From: Betaproteobacteria bacterium GR16-43
GTDB taxonomy: Bacteria; Pseudomonadota; Gammaproteobacteria; Burkholderiales; Usitatibacteraceae
Reading direction: 5' to 3'
DNA: 64,000 nucleotides
Assembly: GCA_001953215.1 (NCBI GenBank)
Contig: CP019169.1
Span: forward strand, 2,046,001-2,110,000
This document shows, one piece after another, positions 22,301 to 30,551 of the stretch. Position 1 is the first letter of the stretch. Each line of letters starts with the position of its first letter. The translations under genes and the position numbers were made by a program. The notes beneath the pieces were generated by a model. It made no database searches and was not told where the DNA came from. It worked only from the letters and a program-made list of their open reading frames with translations.

Positions 22301-23264
22301 CGTTGGAGAGGTTCACCTTCGCGTAGTTGTTCGACGCACCGGCGTGCGCGAATCCATCCTGGATCGAAACGTAGCCGCCCTTGCCGCCCATCGTGGCCGA
22401 GTGCCGGATCTCGGGGATGGAAGTCGGGTTGCTGATGTCGTAGATATAGAGGAAGCCTTCGCCGCCCGCGGCGATGATGCGGTCGCCATTCACGGTCGCG
22501 CTGTAGATCGCGGGGCCGGTCGCCACCGAGGCGAGCAGCGTGGGATTGCCCGGGTCGCTGATGTCCATCGTCACGAGCCCGCTGCGGTCCATGCTGGTCA
22601 TGACGAGCAGGTTGCCGACCGCGAACGTGGGCCCGACGCGGAAGCTGCCGAACGCGCTCGTGGGCACCGTCTTCACGAGAACGGGATTGCGCGGGTCGCT
22701 CGCGTTCACGACGTAGAGGCCGTTGCCGGAGCCGCCGACATAGACGTAGGGCGCTTGCCAGAAAGCCCACCAGGCGCCGAGATCGTAGTCGGACTCCTGG
22801 ATGCCGGGCAGCGTCATGTCCTTCAGCAGGACGGGCGCGGAAACGTTGGTCCAGTCCCAGAACTGGATGCCGCGAATCGATTGCACCACCGCGTAGTGCC
22901 CGCCGAGGCTGTTGGTGAACCCGAAGCCGTGCGGCTCGCGGATGGCGGACTCGTCGTGTTTCGACACCAGAACCGGCGAGCGCGGGTTCGAGATGTCGTA
23001 GAACGAAAAACCGCCGCCCGCACGGCCCGAGTCGGGCGCGTACAGCACGAGCAGGTATCCGTCGTGCATCACGACGGCACCCTGGCCGCGCTCGGCGGTG
23101 CCGGCGAAGCTGTGGATCGTCGAGAGCGGCTTGAAGACTTCCGCCGAGGTGTAGGTCAGGTTCGGCAGGCCCGGCCCCTGGGCCAGCGCCGCGAGCGGCG
23201 AGGCGAGGGCGAACAAAAGGCAGGCGAACGCGGATACGCGAAACGACGCGCGAAGCGATTCCAT
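19302..23264 (-). CDS. Multidomain secreted beta-propeller / di-haem cytochrome c peroxidase (MauG-like) protein
   Basis: This exported protein of 1320 residues has a signal peptide at residues about 1-29, then LVIVD-type propeller repeats (about 35-360, with repeated phrases like [15 protein letters not shown]). A Big_5-like Ig domain (about 366-468) and a PKD domain (about 500-548, [11 protein letters not shown]) follow. A YVTN-type propeller (about 560-890) precedes a di-haem peroxidase region with two CxxCH sites, CASCHQ near 939 and CGSCHS near 1073. The C-terminal module matches the end of the neighbouring sugar dehydrogenase. The ATG at 23264 has a GAGGGGGAG box. It is likely a periplasmic or surface redox protein; MauG relatives act on peroxide or on protein side chains, but the target here is unknown. 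It lies 37 bp upstream of the dehydrogenase gene, so the two are likely co-transcribed. Confidence 0.85.
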   Translation of the reverse strand: MESLRASFRVSAFACLLFALASPLAALAQGPGLPNLTYTSAEVFKPLSTIHSFAGTAERGQGAVVMHDGYLLVLYAPDSGRAGGGFSFYDISNPRSPVLVSKHDESAIREPHGFGFTNSLGGHYAVVQSIRGIQFWDWTNVSAPVLLKDMTLPGIQESDYDLGAWWAFWQAPYVYVGGSGNGLYVVNASDPRNPVLVKTVPTSAFGSFRVGPTFAVGNLLVMTSMDRSGLVTMDISDPGNPTLLASVATGPAIYSATVNGDRIIAAGGEGFLYIYDISNPTSIPEIRHSATMGGKGGYVSIQDGFAHAGASNNYAKVNLSNATIAGTGSSGIANRDEDFATVLGNLVFIGNDHGNGSVLMPHQTGPDTTGPSVNMVSPKNNATNQARTSRVGITLTDSVDLRTVNTSTFIVRPVGGSALPGKYSSQTGIVNFWPDAQFAAGITYEVVVPAGGMKDWAGNTVPTAFTSRFTIAGTAGVTCTLNTRTAARVGTSVSFAPGTVTGSGTLTYAWDFGDGTSTGFSSSPNATHTYNAPGHYAAKLTVSNGSTGTCSANQTINTAPTTIPARASGTILFDSARNRVWSVNSDTNTVTAINTTNLTKALELAVGANPQTIAQAPDGRIWVTNLDSSTISILNPDTGAVAQTLTLARGTRPFGIVFSPDNDAAYVTLQGTGQLLELNPSTGAVLGTASVGPWPRSIAITGDSTRLLISRFISPASRGEVVEVNAGTLAVTRTFALAADPGPDTESSGRGIPNYLGALAIQPDGARAWIPSKKDNTFRGSFRDGQPLTFESTVRTIVSQIDLASNAEVLSARIDLNDRDMANAIVFSPLGDYAFVSTQGTNLVEVVDAYNRQIVTGVVNVGRAPRGLVLANGRLYVQNFMSRTVSVYDVSGILAGTSNNYTQLANITTVATETLPANVLNGKRIFYNADDPRMNKDKYISCASCHQDGGQDGRVMDFTDRGEGFRNTITLKGRRGTGEGRVHWTGNFDEIQDFEHDIRNAFLGTGFMTNAQFNTGTRNTPLGDAKSGVSVDLDALAAYVSSLDTVGPSPFRNADGSLTTAAVAGQALFASQGCGSCHSGADFTDSVLGVFHDVGTIKPSSGRRLNQALTGFDTPSLKGVWETAPYLHDGSAATLLDVLTTANPNNQHGNTSTLNATQLGQLVAYLQQLDNTGDVIPTNLITTLSVKDTANAADWSVQANLQNGQTVYGDRTFTFTTVPSLVVGTAWIRTANDSKTFAGNPTVTFNVTSAADVYVGLNDVGTKPSWVDATWTDSGQNIVTLEADGTSRTYSLYRKRFSTGQVALGPWNNTASMYLVMAKP

Positions 23265-23290
23265 GGTGACTCCCCCTCGGCAGGTACGAC

Positions 23291-23308
23291 TTAGAATAAT
23301 TGTTCTAA
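23291..23308. promoter_or_regulatory. 18-bp palindrome upstream of the MauG-like gene (possible operator)
   Basis: TTAGAA and TTCTAA flank an AATT-centred core, 27 bp upstream of the minus-strand start codon and 111 bp upstream of the divergent gene at 23419. The AT-rich symmetry in GC-rich DNA suggests a protein-binding site. The binding protein is unknown. Confidence 0.45.
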
Positions 23309-23418
23309 CTTCGTGACGAATCAGACCGTCTGTTCTTATCAAAGTCCTTTTGCGGGCCGGTGTCAAGCGCCCCTCCGGGTGCGCTAGCATCCTTCCTCGC
23401 GTGGGCGGGGAGGGACGA

Positions 23419-24486
23419 ATGAAGGGACTGGCGGGTGTGTTGGTGCTCGCGATCACGGCGATCGCGGTCGCGATGTTCTTGCGCGGCGGCAAGGACTTGT
23501 CGGGGGATTCGCCGAAGCCGATGGTGGGGGTCCCCAAGCTGGCGCCCAGTACGGTCCTGCGCATCGCGCCGGGCGTCGCCCTGCCGTACAGCCCGCCAGC
23601 CGCTCCCAAGGGTTCGCCGCTCTATGCGGAGATGGCGGTGGCGCGAGCCTACAAGCCGATCTACGACCGTCTTCGCAACTCCACGGAGGGACGCACCCCC
23701 GAGGGTCTCTACTACCTCGCGCGCATCCTCGACGCCTGCGCGAACGTGCCGGACCGGAAGATCCCGCGCCGCCCGCCGCCGGATGAGGAAGCGAAGGCGA
23801 AGTTCATCGCGTCGATCTCGGCCAAGGACCCGAACCGCGCGGCGCGCCTCGCGGCCTACGACGCCGCGACCTTCGACGTGTGCGCGGGCCTGCGCGACAT
23901 CGCCGCGACCGACAAGGAGATCCGCGAGCTGCGCGAGCAAGCCCTGGCCGCGGGCGAAGCGAAGGCGCGTGCGCGGAATGTGGCGGACGAAGTGTTCGCC
24001 GCCATGAAGCCGGTGGCGGGCGAGGGTTCGAACTACAAGCTCCCCACGATCACCGACGCGCAGCTCGAAGCGCTGAAGGAGGTGGCGCGCACCGGCGACC
24101 CCGGCGCGATCCAGACCGTGGGTTCGGTCCTCGCCTCGACGTTGGGCGACCTCTACATCCGCGCCGGCCCGCACGAGATGCCGGTGGACCCACGCGCGTT
24201 CTACAACGGATGGATGCTCGCCTCGTGCGAACTCGGGGCCAACTGCGGACGCGACAACCGGCAGGTCGCGTTCTCGTGCGCCTACGACGGCAACTGCGGC
24301 GTGGACAACCTGCGCGACTTCTTCTTCTATTACGAGACCTCGCCGGCGCAATCGCAGATGATGGGCGAATACTCGCAGCAGATCCTGGCCGCGGTGCGCA
24401 CGGGTGACTGGAGCTACTTCCAGTTCGTGCGCGGCTCGCCACCCGCGGGGACCCAGCGCACGTTCCGCTTCGGGGGCGGTGGCTGA
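23419..24486 (+). CDS. Membrane-anchored Cys-containing protein of unknown family (paralogue 1)
   Basis: I do not recognise this family. The 355-residue protein has one N-terminal hydrophobic anchor (residues about 3-22), a Pro-rich linker, and then a helical domain. Conserved features shared with the gene at 26155-27249 are YKPIYDRL, ILDACANV, MLASCELGANCG, SCAYDGNCG, DFFFYYETSP and a Gly/Pro-rich tail. Several cysteines fall at the same places in both, suggesting periplasmic disulfides or a metal site. The ATG at 23419 has a GGGGAGGG box. It is 2 bp upstream of a GMC oxidoreductase, so it probably acts with that enzyme or is simply co-transcribed. Confidence 0.8.
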   Translation: MKGLAGVLVLAITAIAVAMFLRGGKDLSGDSPKPMVGVPKLAPSTVLRIAPGVALPYSPPAAPKGSPLYAEMAVARAYKPIYDRLRNSTEGRTPEGLYYLARILDACANVPDRKIPRRPPPDEEAKAKFIASISAKDPNRAARLAAYDAATFDVCAGLRDIAATDKEIRELREQALAAGEAKARARNVADEVFAAMKPVAGEGSNYKLPTITDAQLEALKEVARTGDPGAIQTVGSVLASTLGDLYIRAGPHEMPVDPRAFYNGWMLASCELGANCGRDNRQVAFSCAYDGNCGVDNLRDFFFYYETSPAQSQMMGEYSQQILAAVRTGDWSYFQFVRGSPPAGTQRTFRFGGGG

Positions 24487-24488
24487 TC

Positions 24489-26102
24489 GTGGAGCAGGCG
24501 TTCGACTATGTGATCGTCGGCGCCGGCAGCGCGGGTTGCCTGCTCGCCAACCGCCTCAGCGCCGACGGCAAGTCGACCGTGTTGCTCCTCGAAGCCGGCG
24601 GCCAGGACAACTGGCACTGGATCGACATTCCCGTCGGCTACCTCTACACGATCGGCAACCCGCGCACCGACTGGATGTTCAAGACGCTGCCGGACCCGGG
24701 CCTGAACGGGCGGCAACTCGGGTACGCGCGTGGAAAAGTACTGGGCGGCTGCTCGTCGATCAACGCGATGGTCTACATGCGCGGCCAGAAGAGCGACTAC
24801 GACTTCTGGGCGGCGCAGGGCAACCCGGGCTGGGCGTGGGACGAAGTCCTGCCGCTCTTCAAGGGCATGGAGGATTTCTACGCGGGCGCGAGCGAATTCC
24901 ACGGCGCGGGCGGCGAGCTGCGCGTGGAGCCGCCGCGCGTGAGCTGGGAAATCCTCGACGCGTGGCGCGACGCGGCCGCGGAATGCGGCATCCCGAAGAT
25001 CGAGGAATTCAACCGCGGCGACAACTTCGGCAACGCGTACTTCCACATGAACCAGAAGCGCGGCGTGCGCTGGAGCGCCACCAAGGCGTGGCTGCGCCCG
25101 GCGTTGAAGCGGCCGAACCTGACCGTGGTCACCGGGGCGCACGCGAAGAAGCTGCGCATCCAGGTGAAGGACGGGCACAAGCGCGCCACCGGCATCGACT
25201 ACCTCGTCGCGGGACAAGGCGACAAGCACGCGGATGCAAGGAAGGCGGTGATCCTCGCCGCGGGCGCCATCGGCTCGCCGCAACTGCTGCAACTCTCGGG
25301 CGTGGGCCCGGGCAAGCTCCTCGCGCAGCACCACATCCCGATGGTGCACAAGATGGAAGGTGTGGGCGCCAACCTGCACGACCACCTGCAGATCCGCATG
25401 GTCTACAAGGTTCGCGACTGCATCACGTTGAACCAGCGCGCCAACAGCCTGGTGCAGAAGGCGCTGATGGGCGCCGAGTATTTCCTGCGCAAGACCGGCC
25501 CGCTCACGATGCCGCCGTCGCAACTCGGCGCATTCGCGAAGAGCGACGAGGATCAGGCGAGCGCGAACATGGAGTGGCACGTGCAGCCGCTGTCCCTCGA
25601 CAAGTTCGGCGAGCCGCTGCATGCCTTCCCGGCCATCACGCCTTCGGTGTGCAATCTCCGGCCCACGTCGCGCGGGCACGTGTCGATCACCTCGACCGAC
25701 CCGATGGCCGCACCTGAAATCATCCTGAACTACCTTTCGACGGCCGAGGACAAGCACGTGGCGGCGGAGGGGATGCGCTACACGCGCCGGATCATGGCGG
25801 CGAAGGCGCTGGCGAAGTACGGCCCGGAAGAATGGCGGCCCGGCCCGGCCGTGGAGTCGGACGCCGACCTGGTGAAATCCGCCGGTGACCTGGGCACCAC
25901 GATCTTCCACCCGGTCGGCACCTGCAAGATGGGCCACGACCCGAAGGCCGTGGTCGATGAACGATTGCGCGTTCGCGGCATCGAAGGCCTGCGCGTGATC
26001 GACGCCTCGATCATGCCGCGCATCACGTCCGGCAATACGAATGCGCCGACCTACATGATCGCGGAGAAGGGCGCGCGGATGTTGCTGGAGGATGACCGGT
26101 AA
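24489..26102 (+). CDS. GMC-family FAD oxidoreductase (choline/alcohol dehydrogenase-like)
   Basis: This 537-residue flavoprotein of the glucose-methanol-choline family oxidises an alcohol. The FAD loop is DYVIVGAGSAGCLLANRL. GMC signature 1 is GYARGKVLGGCSSINAMVYM and signature 2 is GAIGSPQLLQLSGVGP. The active-site His lies in FHPVGTCKMG, and the second active-site position lies in SGNTNAPTYMIAEKGA. No signal peptide is present. The GTG start two bases after the preceding stop fits tight coupling. It is flanked on both sides by members of the same unknown protein family and is followed by a molybdenum hydroxylase, which could oxidise the aldehyde product; that link is inference. The substrate is not readable from sequence. 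Confidence 0.93.
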   Translation: MEQAFDYVIVGAGSAGCLLANRLSADGKSTVLLLEAGGQDNWHWIDIPVGYLYTIGNPRTDWMFKTLPDPGLNGRQLGYARGKVLGGCSSINAMVYMRGQKSDYDFWAAQGNPGWAWDEVLPLFKGMEDFYAGASEFHGAGGELRVEPPRVSWEILDAWRDAAAECGIPKIEEFNRGDNFGNAYFHMNQKRGVRWSATKAWLRPALKRPNLTVVTGAHAKKLRIQVKDGHKRATGIDYLVAGQGDKHADARKAVILAAGAIGSPQLLQLSGVGPGKLLAQHHIPMVHKMEGVGANLHDHLQIRMVYKVRDCITLNQRANSLVQKALMGAEYFLRKTGPLTMPPSQLGAFAKSDEDQASANMEWHVQPLSLDKFGEPLHAFPAITPSVCNLRPTSRGHVSITSTDPMAAPEIILNYLSTAEDKHVAAEGMRYTRRIMAAKALAKYGPEEWRPGPAVESDADLVKSAGDLGTTIFHPVGTCKMGHDPKAVVDERLRVRGIEGLRVIDASIMPRITSGNTNAPTYMIAEKGARMLLEDDR

Positions 26103-26154
26103 ATATTTGTTTCGGACGTCTGCCATCCGGCCCGAGCCGCGTTAGGCTGTCAAG

Positions 26155-27249
26155 ATGAAATCCAGGATCCTGCTCCCCGCCGTCGCCGTGGTGGCCGTCG
26201 CCGGGGCCTTCTTCGCCTGGCGGGAGAATGCGCCGCCGGCCAAGGGCGAGGCGCCCCGGGCCGGGGCCTCCGCGCAGGCCGCCGTCGCGTCCTCCAGCGG
26301 TGCCGTCGGATCGATCGCCGCAGGTCCGGCCCCGATTTCGCCAGGCCGCACGTCCGCCATCCGCGCAACACCGGTCAAGCACTCGCTCACGGCGGAGCTC
26401 GCTTCCGCCCGCACCTACAAGGCGCTCTACGATCGCCTCGCGGGTTCCGCCGAGGGCCAGACGGCCGACGGGCAATACGCGCTGTACAAGATCCTGCGTG
26501 CCTGCGCCACGGTCGGCGACAAGAAGGGCGCGGCCGCCCGCAACAATCCGGAATTCCAGCAGCAACACCGGGACTACGTGGCCTCCCTCCCGGATTCCGA
26601 TCCCACCAAGTCCCGCCGCCTCGTCGCCCTCGACAAGCTGGGCGAGGACCAATGCGTCGGCCTGAACGGCCTCGCCACCACGGAAGCGGAACTCACCAAG
26701 AAGCTCTCGGATGCCGCGGCCGCCGGCAGCAGCGCCGCGCGCACGCTGCAGATCGAGCAGGACATGTGGGCCGAGCGCCGCATCGCCGGTTCCAACGTTC
26801 GCGGCGGGCCCACGCTCTCGGATGGGCAAATGGACACGCTGCGCTCCGCGCTCACCTCGCAGGATCCGGAAGCCCTGGTGAACGCGGGCCGCGTGCTCGC
26901 CGCGAATTTTCGCGATATCACCGTCCGTCTCGGCAACGACACCGCGCCCATCGACCGCAACGCGATGATGACGGCCTTCACGCTCGCCGCCTGCGACTAC
27001 GGCTATCCCTGCGACGACAGCAACACCCGCATCGTCCAGGCATGCGCCTTCCAGGGATATTGCGAAGCCGGCAACCTCTCGGACTTCATCACGTACTACC
27101 AGTCGTCGCCCTACCAGCAGCAGATGCTCGCCCAGTACCAATCCACGTTGCGTGGGGCGATCCAGACGGGCAATTCCGGAGTCCTGCAGTTCCAGCGCGG
27201 CACCACGCCGCCGCAGCCCTTTCCGCCCGGCGGCTTTCGCCGCCCTTGA
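26155..27249 (+). CDS. Membrane-anchored Cys-containing protein of unknown family (paralogue 2)
   Basis: This 364-residue paralogue of the gene at 23419-24486 is again unassigned. It has an N-terminal hydrophobic anchor (residues about 5-21), an Ala/Pro-rich linker to about residue 75, and a helical domain with [41 protein letters not shown] and [10 protein letters not shown]. Cys positions match paralogue 1. It ends in a Pro-rich tail (PPQPFPPGG). It lies 52 bp downstream of the GMC gene, so the three genes form a sandwich. A periplasmic partner or adaptor for the oxidoreductase is one guess. Confidence 0.8.
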   Translation: MKSRILLPAVAVVAVAGAFFAWRENAPPAKGEAPRAGASAQAAVASSSGAVGSIAAGPAPISPGRTSAIRATPVKHSLTAELASARTYKALYDRLAGSAEGQTADGQYALYKILRACATVGDKKGAAARNNPEFQQQHRDYVASLPDSDPTKSRRLVALDKLGEDQCVGLNGLATTEAELTKKLSDAAAAGSSAARTLQIEQDMWAERRIAGSNVRGGPTLSDGQMDTLRSALTSQDPEALVNAGRVLAANFRDITVRLGNDTAPIDRNAMMTAFTLAACDYGYPCDDSNTRIVQACAFQGYCEAGNLSDFITYYQSSPYQQQMLAQYQSTLRGAIQTGNSGVLQFQRGTTPPQPFPPGGFRRP

Positions 27250-27265
27250 AGGCAAAAGGCGTTCT

Positions 27266-27389
27266 CCGCAGATAAACGCAGATAAACGCCGATCACTTCC
27301 TGGAGTAAACAGAAGGTGCTTTGGGGTTAAACCCAAGACGTTGCCGTTGCTTGAGGAGTTCATCGGCGTGTATCTGCGTTTATCTGCGG
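27266..27389. repeat. Intergenic inverted-repeat element, CAGATAAACG family
   Basis: Arms at 27266-27293 and 27362-27389 are reverse complements with one mismatch. Each has tandem copies of the 10-base unit CAGATAAACG. The pairing extends loosely outward (AAAGGC against GCCTTT). The element fills the gap before the IorA-like gene. A single arm of the same family is at 30123-30150. Confidence 0.88.
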
Positions 27390-27457
27390 AGGAAGCCCTT
27401 TGCCTTTTTGTTTGGTGCAAAATCCAACCTTTCCCTCGCCACCCGCCAGGAGCATCC

Positions 27458-27928
27458 ATGATCTCGATCACCGTGAACGGCAAGGCCCAGAAGCTCGACG
27501 TCGAGGAGGACATGCCCCTGCTCTGGGCGCTGCGTGACGAGCTGAAACTGATGGGCACCAAATACGGCTGCGGCATCGCGCAATGTGGGGCCTGCACCGT
27601 GCACGTCGACGGCCAGCCGGTGCGCGCGTGCGTCACGCCGGTCGGATCGGTGCAGGGCAAGAAGGTGCTCACCATCGAAGGCCTCTCGAAACCCGGCCTG
27701 CACAAGGTGCAGAAGGCGTGGATCGAGCATGCGGTGCCGCAATGCGGCTACTGCCAGACCGGCATGATGATGGCCGCCGCGGCGCTGCTGCAGAAGACCC
27801 CGCAGCCCACCGATGCGCAGATCGACGACGCGATGACCAACCTCTGCCGCTGCGGCACGTACGCGCGCGTGAAGAAGGCCATCAAGTCCGTCGCCGCCGG
27901 CGGCAAATCCGCGCCCGCGAAAGCCTGA
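27458..27928 (+). CDS. (2Fe-2S)-binding small subunit of a molybdenum hydroxylase (IorA-like)
   Basis: This 156-residue electron-transfer subunit works with the molybdopterin subunit encoded next. The plant-type 2Fe-2S motif [13 protein letters not shown] is near residue 42. The second cluster motif, [12 protein letters not shown] with NLCRCGTY, is near residues 98-135. Length and layout match isoquinoline 1-oxidoreductase alpha and similar aldehyde or alcohol-dependent hydroxylases. The ATG at 27458 begins at conserved sequence; the open frame upstream passes through the inverted repeat and is not coding. It is separated from the large subunit by 14 bp. Confidence 0.93.
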   Translation: MISITVNGKAQKLDVEEDMPLLWALRDELKLMGTKYGCGIAQCGACTVHVDGQPVRACVTPVGSVQGKKVLTIEGLSKPGLHKVQKAWIEHAVPQCGYCQTGMMMAAAALLQKTPQPTDAQIDDAMTNLCRCGTYARVKKAIKSVAAGGKSAPAKA

Positions 27929-27942
27929 GGAGGAAACGCGCC

Positions 27943-30096
27943 ATGAACGCCATCACCCGCCGCGAATTCATCCAGGTCTCCGCCGCCTCCGGCGCCGCGC
28001 TGACCCTCGAGTTCTCCATCCCCGGCACCGCCTTCGCGCAGAAGGCCGCCGCCACGCCCGCGGAAGTCACCGCGTGGATCCTGATCCACCCCGACGACCG
28101 GGTCACCATTCGCATCGCGCGCTCCGAGATGGGCCAGGGCTCGCTCACCGGCCTCGCGCAACTCGTCGCCGAAGAACTGGAATGCGACTGGGCCAAGGTC
28201 GGCTGGGAGTACGCCTCGCCCAACGAGCACGTGAAGAGGAAGCGCGTGTGGGGCTCGATGTCCACCGGCGGCAGTGCCGGCGTCCGCACCTCGCAGGAAT
28301 ACCTGCGCAAGGCCGGCGCCAGCGCGCGCGAGATGCTCGTGGCCGCGGCTGCCGACCAGTGGAAGGTGAGCCCGGCCGATTGCACCGTGGCCAACGGCGT
28401 CATCACGCACGGGGCGTCCAAGCGCCGCGTGAGCTACGGCAAGGTCGCCGCGGCCGCCGCCACGCGCACGCCGCCCGACGAGAAGACGGTCAAGCTGAAG
28501 GATCCCAAGGACTGGAAGATCGCCGGCAAGGACGTCGCGCGGCTGGACATCCCCGACAAGGTGCTGGGCAAGCCCGTGTTCGGCGTCGACGTGAACCTGC
28601 CCGGCATGCTGATGGCTTCCATCGCGCAATGCCCGGTGTTCCTCGGCAAGGTGAAATCGGTCGACAGCGCCGCTGCGGAGAAGATGCGCGGCGTGAAGGG
28701 TGTCGTGAAGGGCACCGACTTCGTCGCCGTCGTCGCGGACAACTGGTGGCGCGCCAACAACGCCCTGAAGTCCCTGAAGATCGAATGGGACGAAGGCGCG
28801 AACGGCAAGGTCTCCGACGAGTCGATCAAGGCGATGCTGAAGGCCGGCCTCGACGAGAAGGGCCTGCCCAATGCGCGCAGCACGGGCGACGTGCCTGCCG
28901 CGATGACCGCGGCCACGAAAGTGGTCGAGGCGGAGTACTACTCGCCGTACCTGAGCCACGCGACGATGGAGCCGATGACGGCCACGGCCTGGTTCAAGGA
29001 CGACGGCATGCTCCACGTGTGGACGTCCACGCAGAACGGCGAAGCGTCGATGGCTGCGGCCTCCGAGGCGGGTGGCCTTCCGCTCGAGATGGTCGAAGTG
29101 CACAAGATGATGCTGGGCGGCGGCTTCGGCCGTCGCGGCGCCCCGCAGGATTACGTGAAGCAGGGCGTGATCATCGCCAAGGAGTTCAAGGGCAAGCCGG
29201 TCAAGATGATCTGGTCGCGCGAAGAAGACATGCAGCACGGCTTCTACCGGCCGGTCTCGCTCGTGCGCATGAAGGCCGCGCTCGACAAGGACGGCGCGGT
29301 GACCGCGATGCATTCCACGATCGCGTGCCCGTCCATCCTCGCGTTGCTGCGGCCCGAGGGCATCCAGAAGGGCATCGATTTCACCGCGGTGCGCACGTTC
29401 GCGGACATGACGTACACGATCCCGAACCAGCTCTGCGAATACGCGCAGAAGAATCCGCACGTGCCCGTGGGCTTCTGGCGCGCGCCGGGATTGCAAAACT
29501 CGTTCTATCGCGAGTGCTTCATCGATGAAGTGGCGCACGCGGCGGGCAAGGAACCACTCGCCTTCCGCCTCGCGATGCTGAAGCCCGATGACAAGAATCG
29601 CCTTGTGCTCGAGGCGTGCGCGAAAGCGGCCGACTGGGGCAAGCCGTTGCCTCCGGGGGTCTTCCGGGGCATCGCGCAATCCGATGGTTTCGGGAGCTAC
29701 ACCGCGATGGCGGCCGAGGTGTCGGTGAACCCGGCGGGCGAAATCAAGGTGCACCGCGTGGTGTTCGCGATCGATTCGGGCTACGTCGTGAACCCGGATG
29801 CGTGCCGCGCGCAGGCCGAGGGCAACGTGATCTTCTGCATCGGGCAGTTCTACCAGGCCCACCACATCAAGGACGGGCGCGTGGCGGAGTCGAACTTCCA
29901 CGACTTCCCGTTGCCGAAGATGGCGGAGATGCCGAAGGTGGAGACGCACCTCGTGCCGACCGGCGGTTTCTGGGGCGGGCACGGAGAGCCGGGGGCGCTG
30001 AACGTGGCGCCGGCGATCATGAATGCAGTCTTCGCCGCGACGGGGAAGCGGATTCGGACGCTGCCGTTCACCGCGGACGAGCTGAAGAAGGCTTGA
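27943..30096 (+). CDS. Molybdopterin-binding large subunit of xanthine-dehydrogenase family (IorB-like)
   Basis: This 717-residue catalytic subunit of a molybdenum hydroxylase acts in the periplasm: the N terminus has a twin-arginine signal (TRREFIQVSA). Family blocks include SEMGQGSLTGLAQLVAEEL, LGGGFGRRG, PVGFWRAPG and the C-terminal catalytic Glu segment GGHGEPGALNVAPAIMNAVF. A GAGGAGG site precedes the ATG at 27943. With the 2Fe-2S subunit and a c-type cytochrome acceptor it would oxidise an aldehyde or an N-heterocycle by hydroxylation. The substrate is unknown; the GMC alcohol oxidase upstream makes an aldehyde substrate plausible. Confidence 0.93.
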   Translation: MNAITRREFIQVSAASGAALTLEFSIPGTAFAQKAAATPAEVTAWILIHPDDRVTIRIARSEMGQGSLTGLAQLVAEELECDWAKVGWEYASPNEHVKRKRVWGSMSTGGSAGVRTSQEYLRKAGASAREMLVAAAADQWKVSPADCTVANGVITHGASKRRVSYGKVAAAAATRTPPDEKTVKLKDPKDWKIAGKDVARLDIPDKVLGKPVFGVDVNLPGMLMASIAQCPVFLGKVKSVDSAAAEKMRGVKGVVKGTDFVAVVADNWWRANNALKSLKIEWDEGANGKVSDESIKAMLKAGLDEKGLPNARSTGDVPAAMTAATKVVEAEYYSPYLSHATMEPMTATAWFKDDGMLHVWTSTQNGEASMAAASEAGGLPLEMVEVHKMMLGGGFGRRGAPQDYVKQGVIIAKEFKGKPVKMIWSREEDMQHGFYRPVSLVRMKAALDKDGAVTAMHSTIACPSILALLRPEGIQKGIDFTAVRTFADMTYTIPNQLCEYAQKNPHVPVGFWRAPGLQNSFYRECFIDEVAHAAGKEPLAFRLAMLKPDDKNRLVLEACAKAADWGKPLPPGVFRGIAQSDGFGSYTAMAAEVSVNPAGEIKVHRVVFAIDSGYVVNPDACRAQAEGNVIFCIGQFYQAHHIKDGRVAESNFHDFPLPKMAEMPKVETHLVPTGGFWGGHGEPGALNVAPAIMNAVFAATGKRIRTLPFTADELKKA

Positions 30097-30122
30097 GGAA
30101 AGTCAAAGGCGAAAGGCTCCCT

Positions 30123-30150
30123 CCGCAGATAAACGCGGATAAACGCAGAT
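30123..30150 (+). repeat. Half (single-arm) copy of the CAGATAAACG repeat
   Basis: One arm with almost three 10-base units is present but no opposite arm is nearby. The last unit runs into the start codon of soxX, so the repeat forms the leader of that gene in place of a recognisable ribosome-binding site. Confidence 0.85.
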
Positions 30151-30532
30151 GAAACCGGGCTGGATGGGTGGTGCCGTCGCGATAGTCGTGACAGCTTGCG
30201 CGGCACCCGAATCCACAACAGGTGATGTCGAACGGGGGCGCCAGGTGTTCGTGTCGCGAGACCAGGGCCATTGCGTGATCTGCCACTCGGCGCCGGGCGT
30301 GAAGGAGTCGGGCAACGTGGGGCCGGCGCTGGTGGGGGTCGGCTCGCGGCTCTCGCCGGCGGAGATCCGCGTTCGCGTCGAGGACATCACGCGCGTGAAT
30401 CCGGATGCCGTGATGCCCGCGTTCCACAAGGTCGAAGGCCTGCAGCGCGTGGTGAAGGGCCAGGCCGGAAAACCGTTGCTGTCCACCGTCCAGGTCGACG
30501 ACGTCGTCGCGTATCTCTCGAGCTTGAAATGA
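30149..30532 (+). CDS. soxX: Sulfur oxidation c-type cytochrome SoxX
   Basis: SoxX pairs with SoxA to form the cytochrome that couples thiosulfate to the SoxYZ carrier. The 127-residue protein has a short hydrophobic N terminus with a possible lipobox (VVTAC). One haem site, CVICHS, lies near residue 48. The SoxX pattern NVGPALVGVG, RVNPDAVMPAF, GKPLLS and VDDVVAYLSSL follows. The start is uncertain: the ATG at 30149 lies at the end of a repeat with no clear ribosome-binding site, and an ATG 15 bp further in would also serve. It begins a soxXYZA run. Confidence 0.9.
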   Translation: MKPGWMGGAVAIVVTACAAPESTTGDVERGRQVFVSRDQGHCVICHSAPGVKESGNVGPALVGVGSRLSPAEIRVRVEDITRVNPDAVMPAFHKVEGLQRVVKGQAGKPLLSTVQVDDVVAYLSSLK

Positions 30533-30551
30533 AGGGCATGAAGGCCATCCG

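Noticed and set aside
18960-23294. A 1444-codon plus-strand open frame
   Set aside because: It is antisense to the two secreted redox genes, whose minus-strand readings have signal peptides and clear domains. The plus-strand translation is Arg/Ala/Val-rich without motifs.
23350-23418. Longer N terminus for the unknown protein at 23419
   Set aside because: The upstream Met has no ribosome-binding site, while the ATG at 23419 has a strong one and begins a hydrophobic anchor.
27266-30150. Insertion sequence carrying the iorAB-like genes
   Set aside because: There is no transposase and the right copy is only a single arm, so this is at most a repeat-bounded block.
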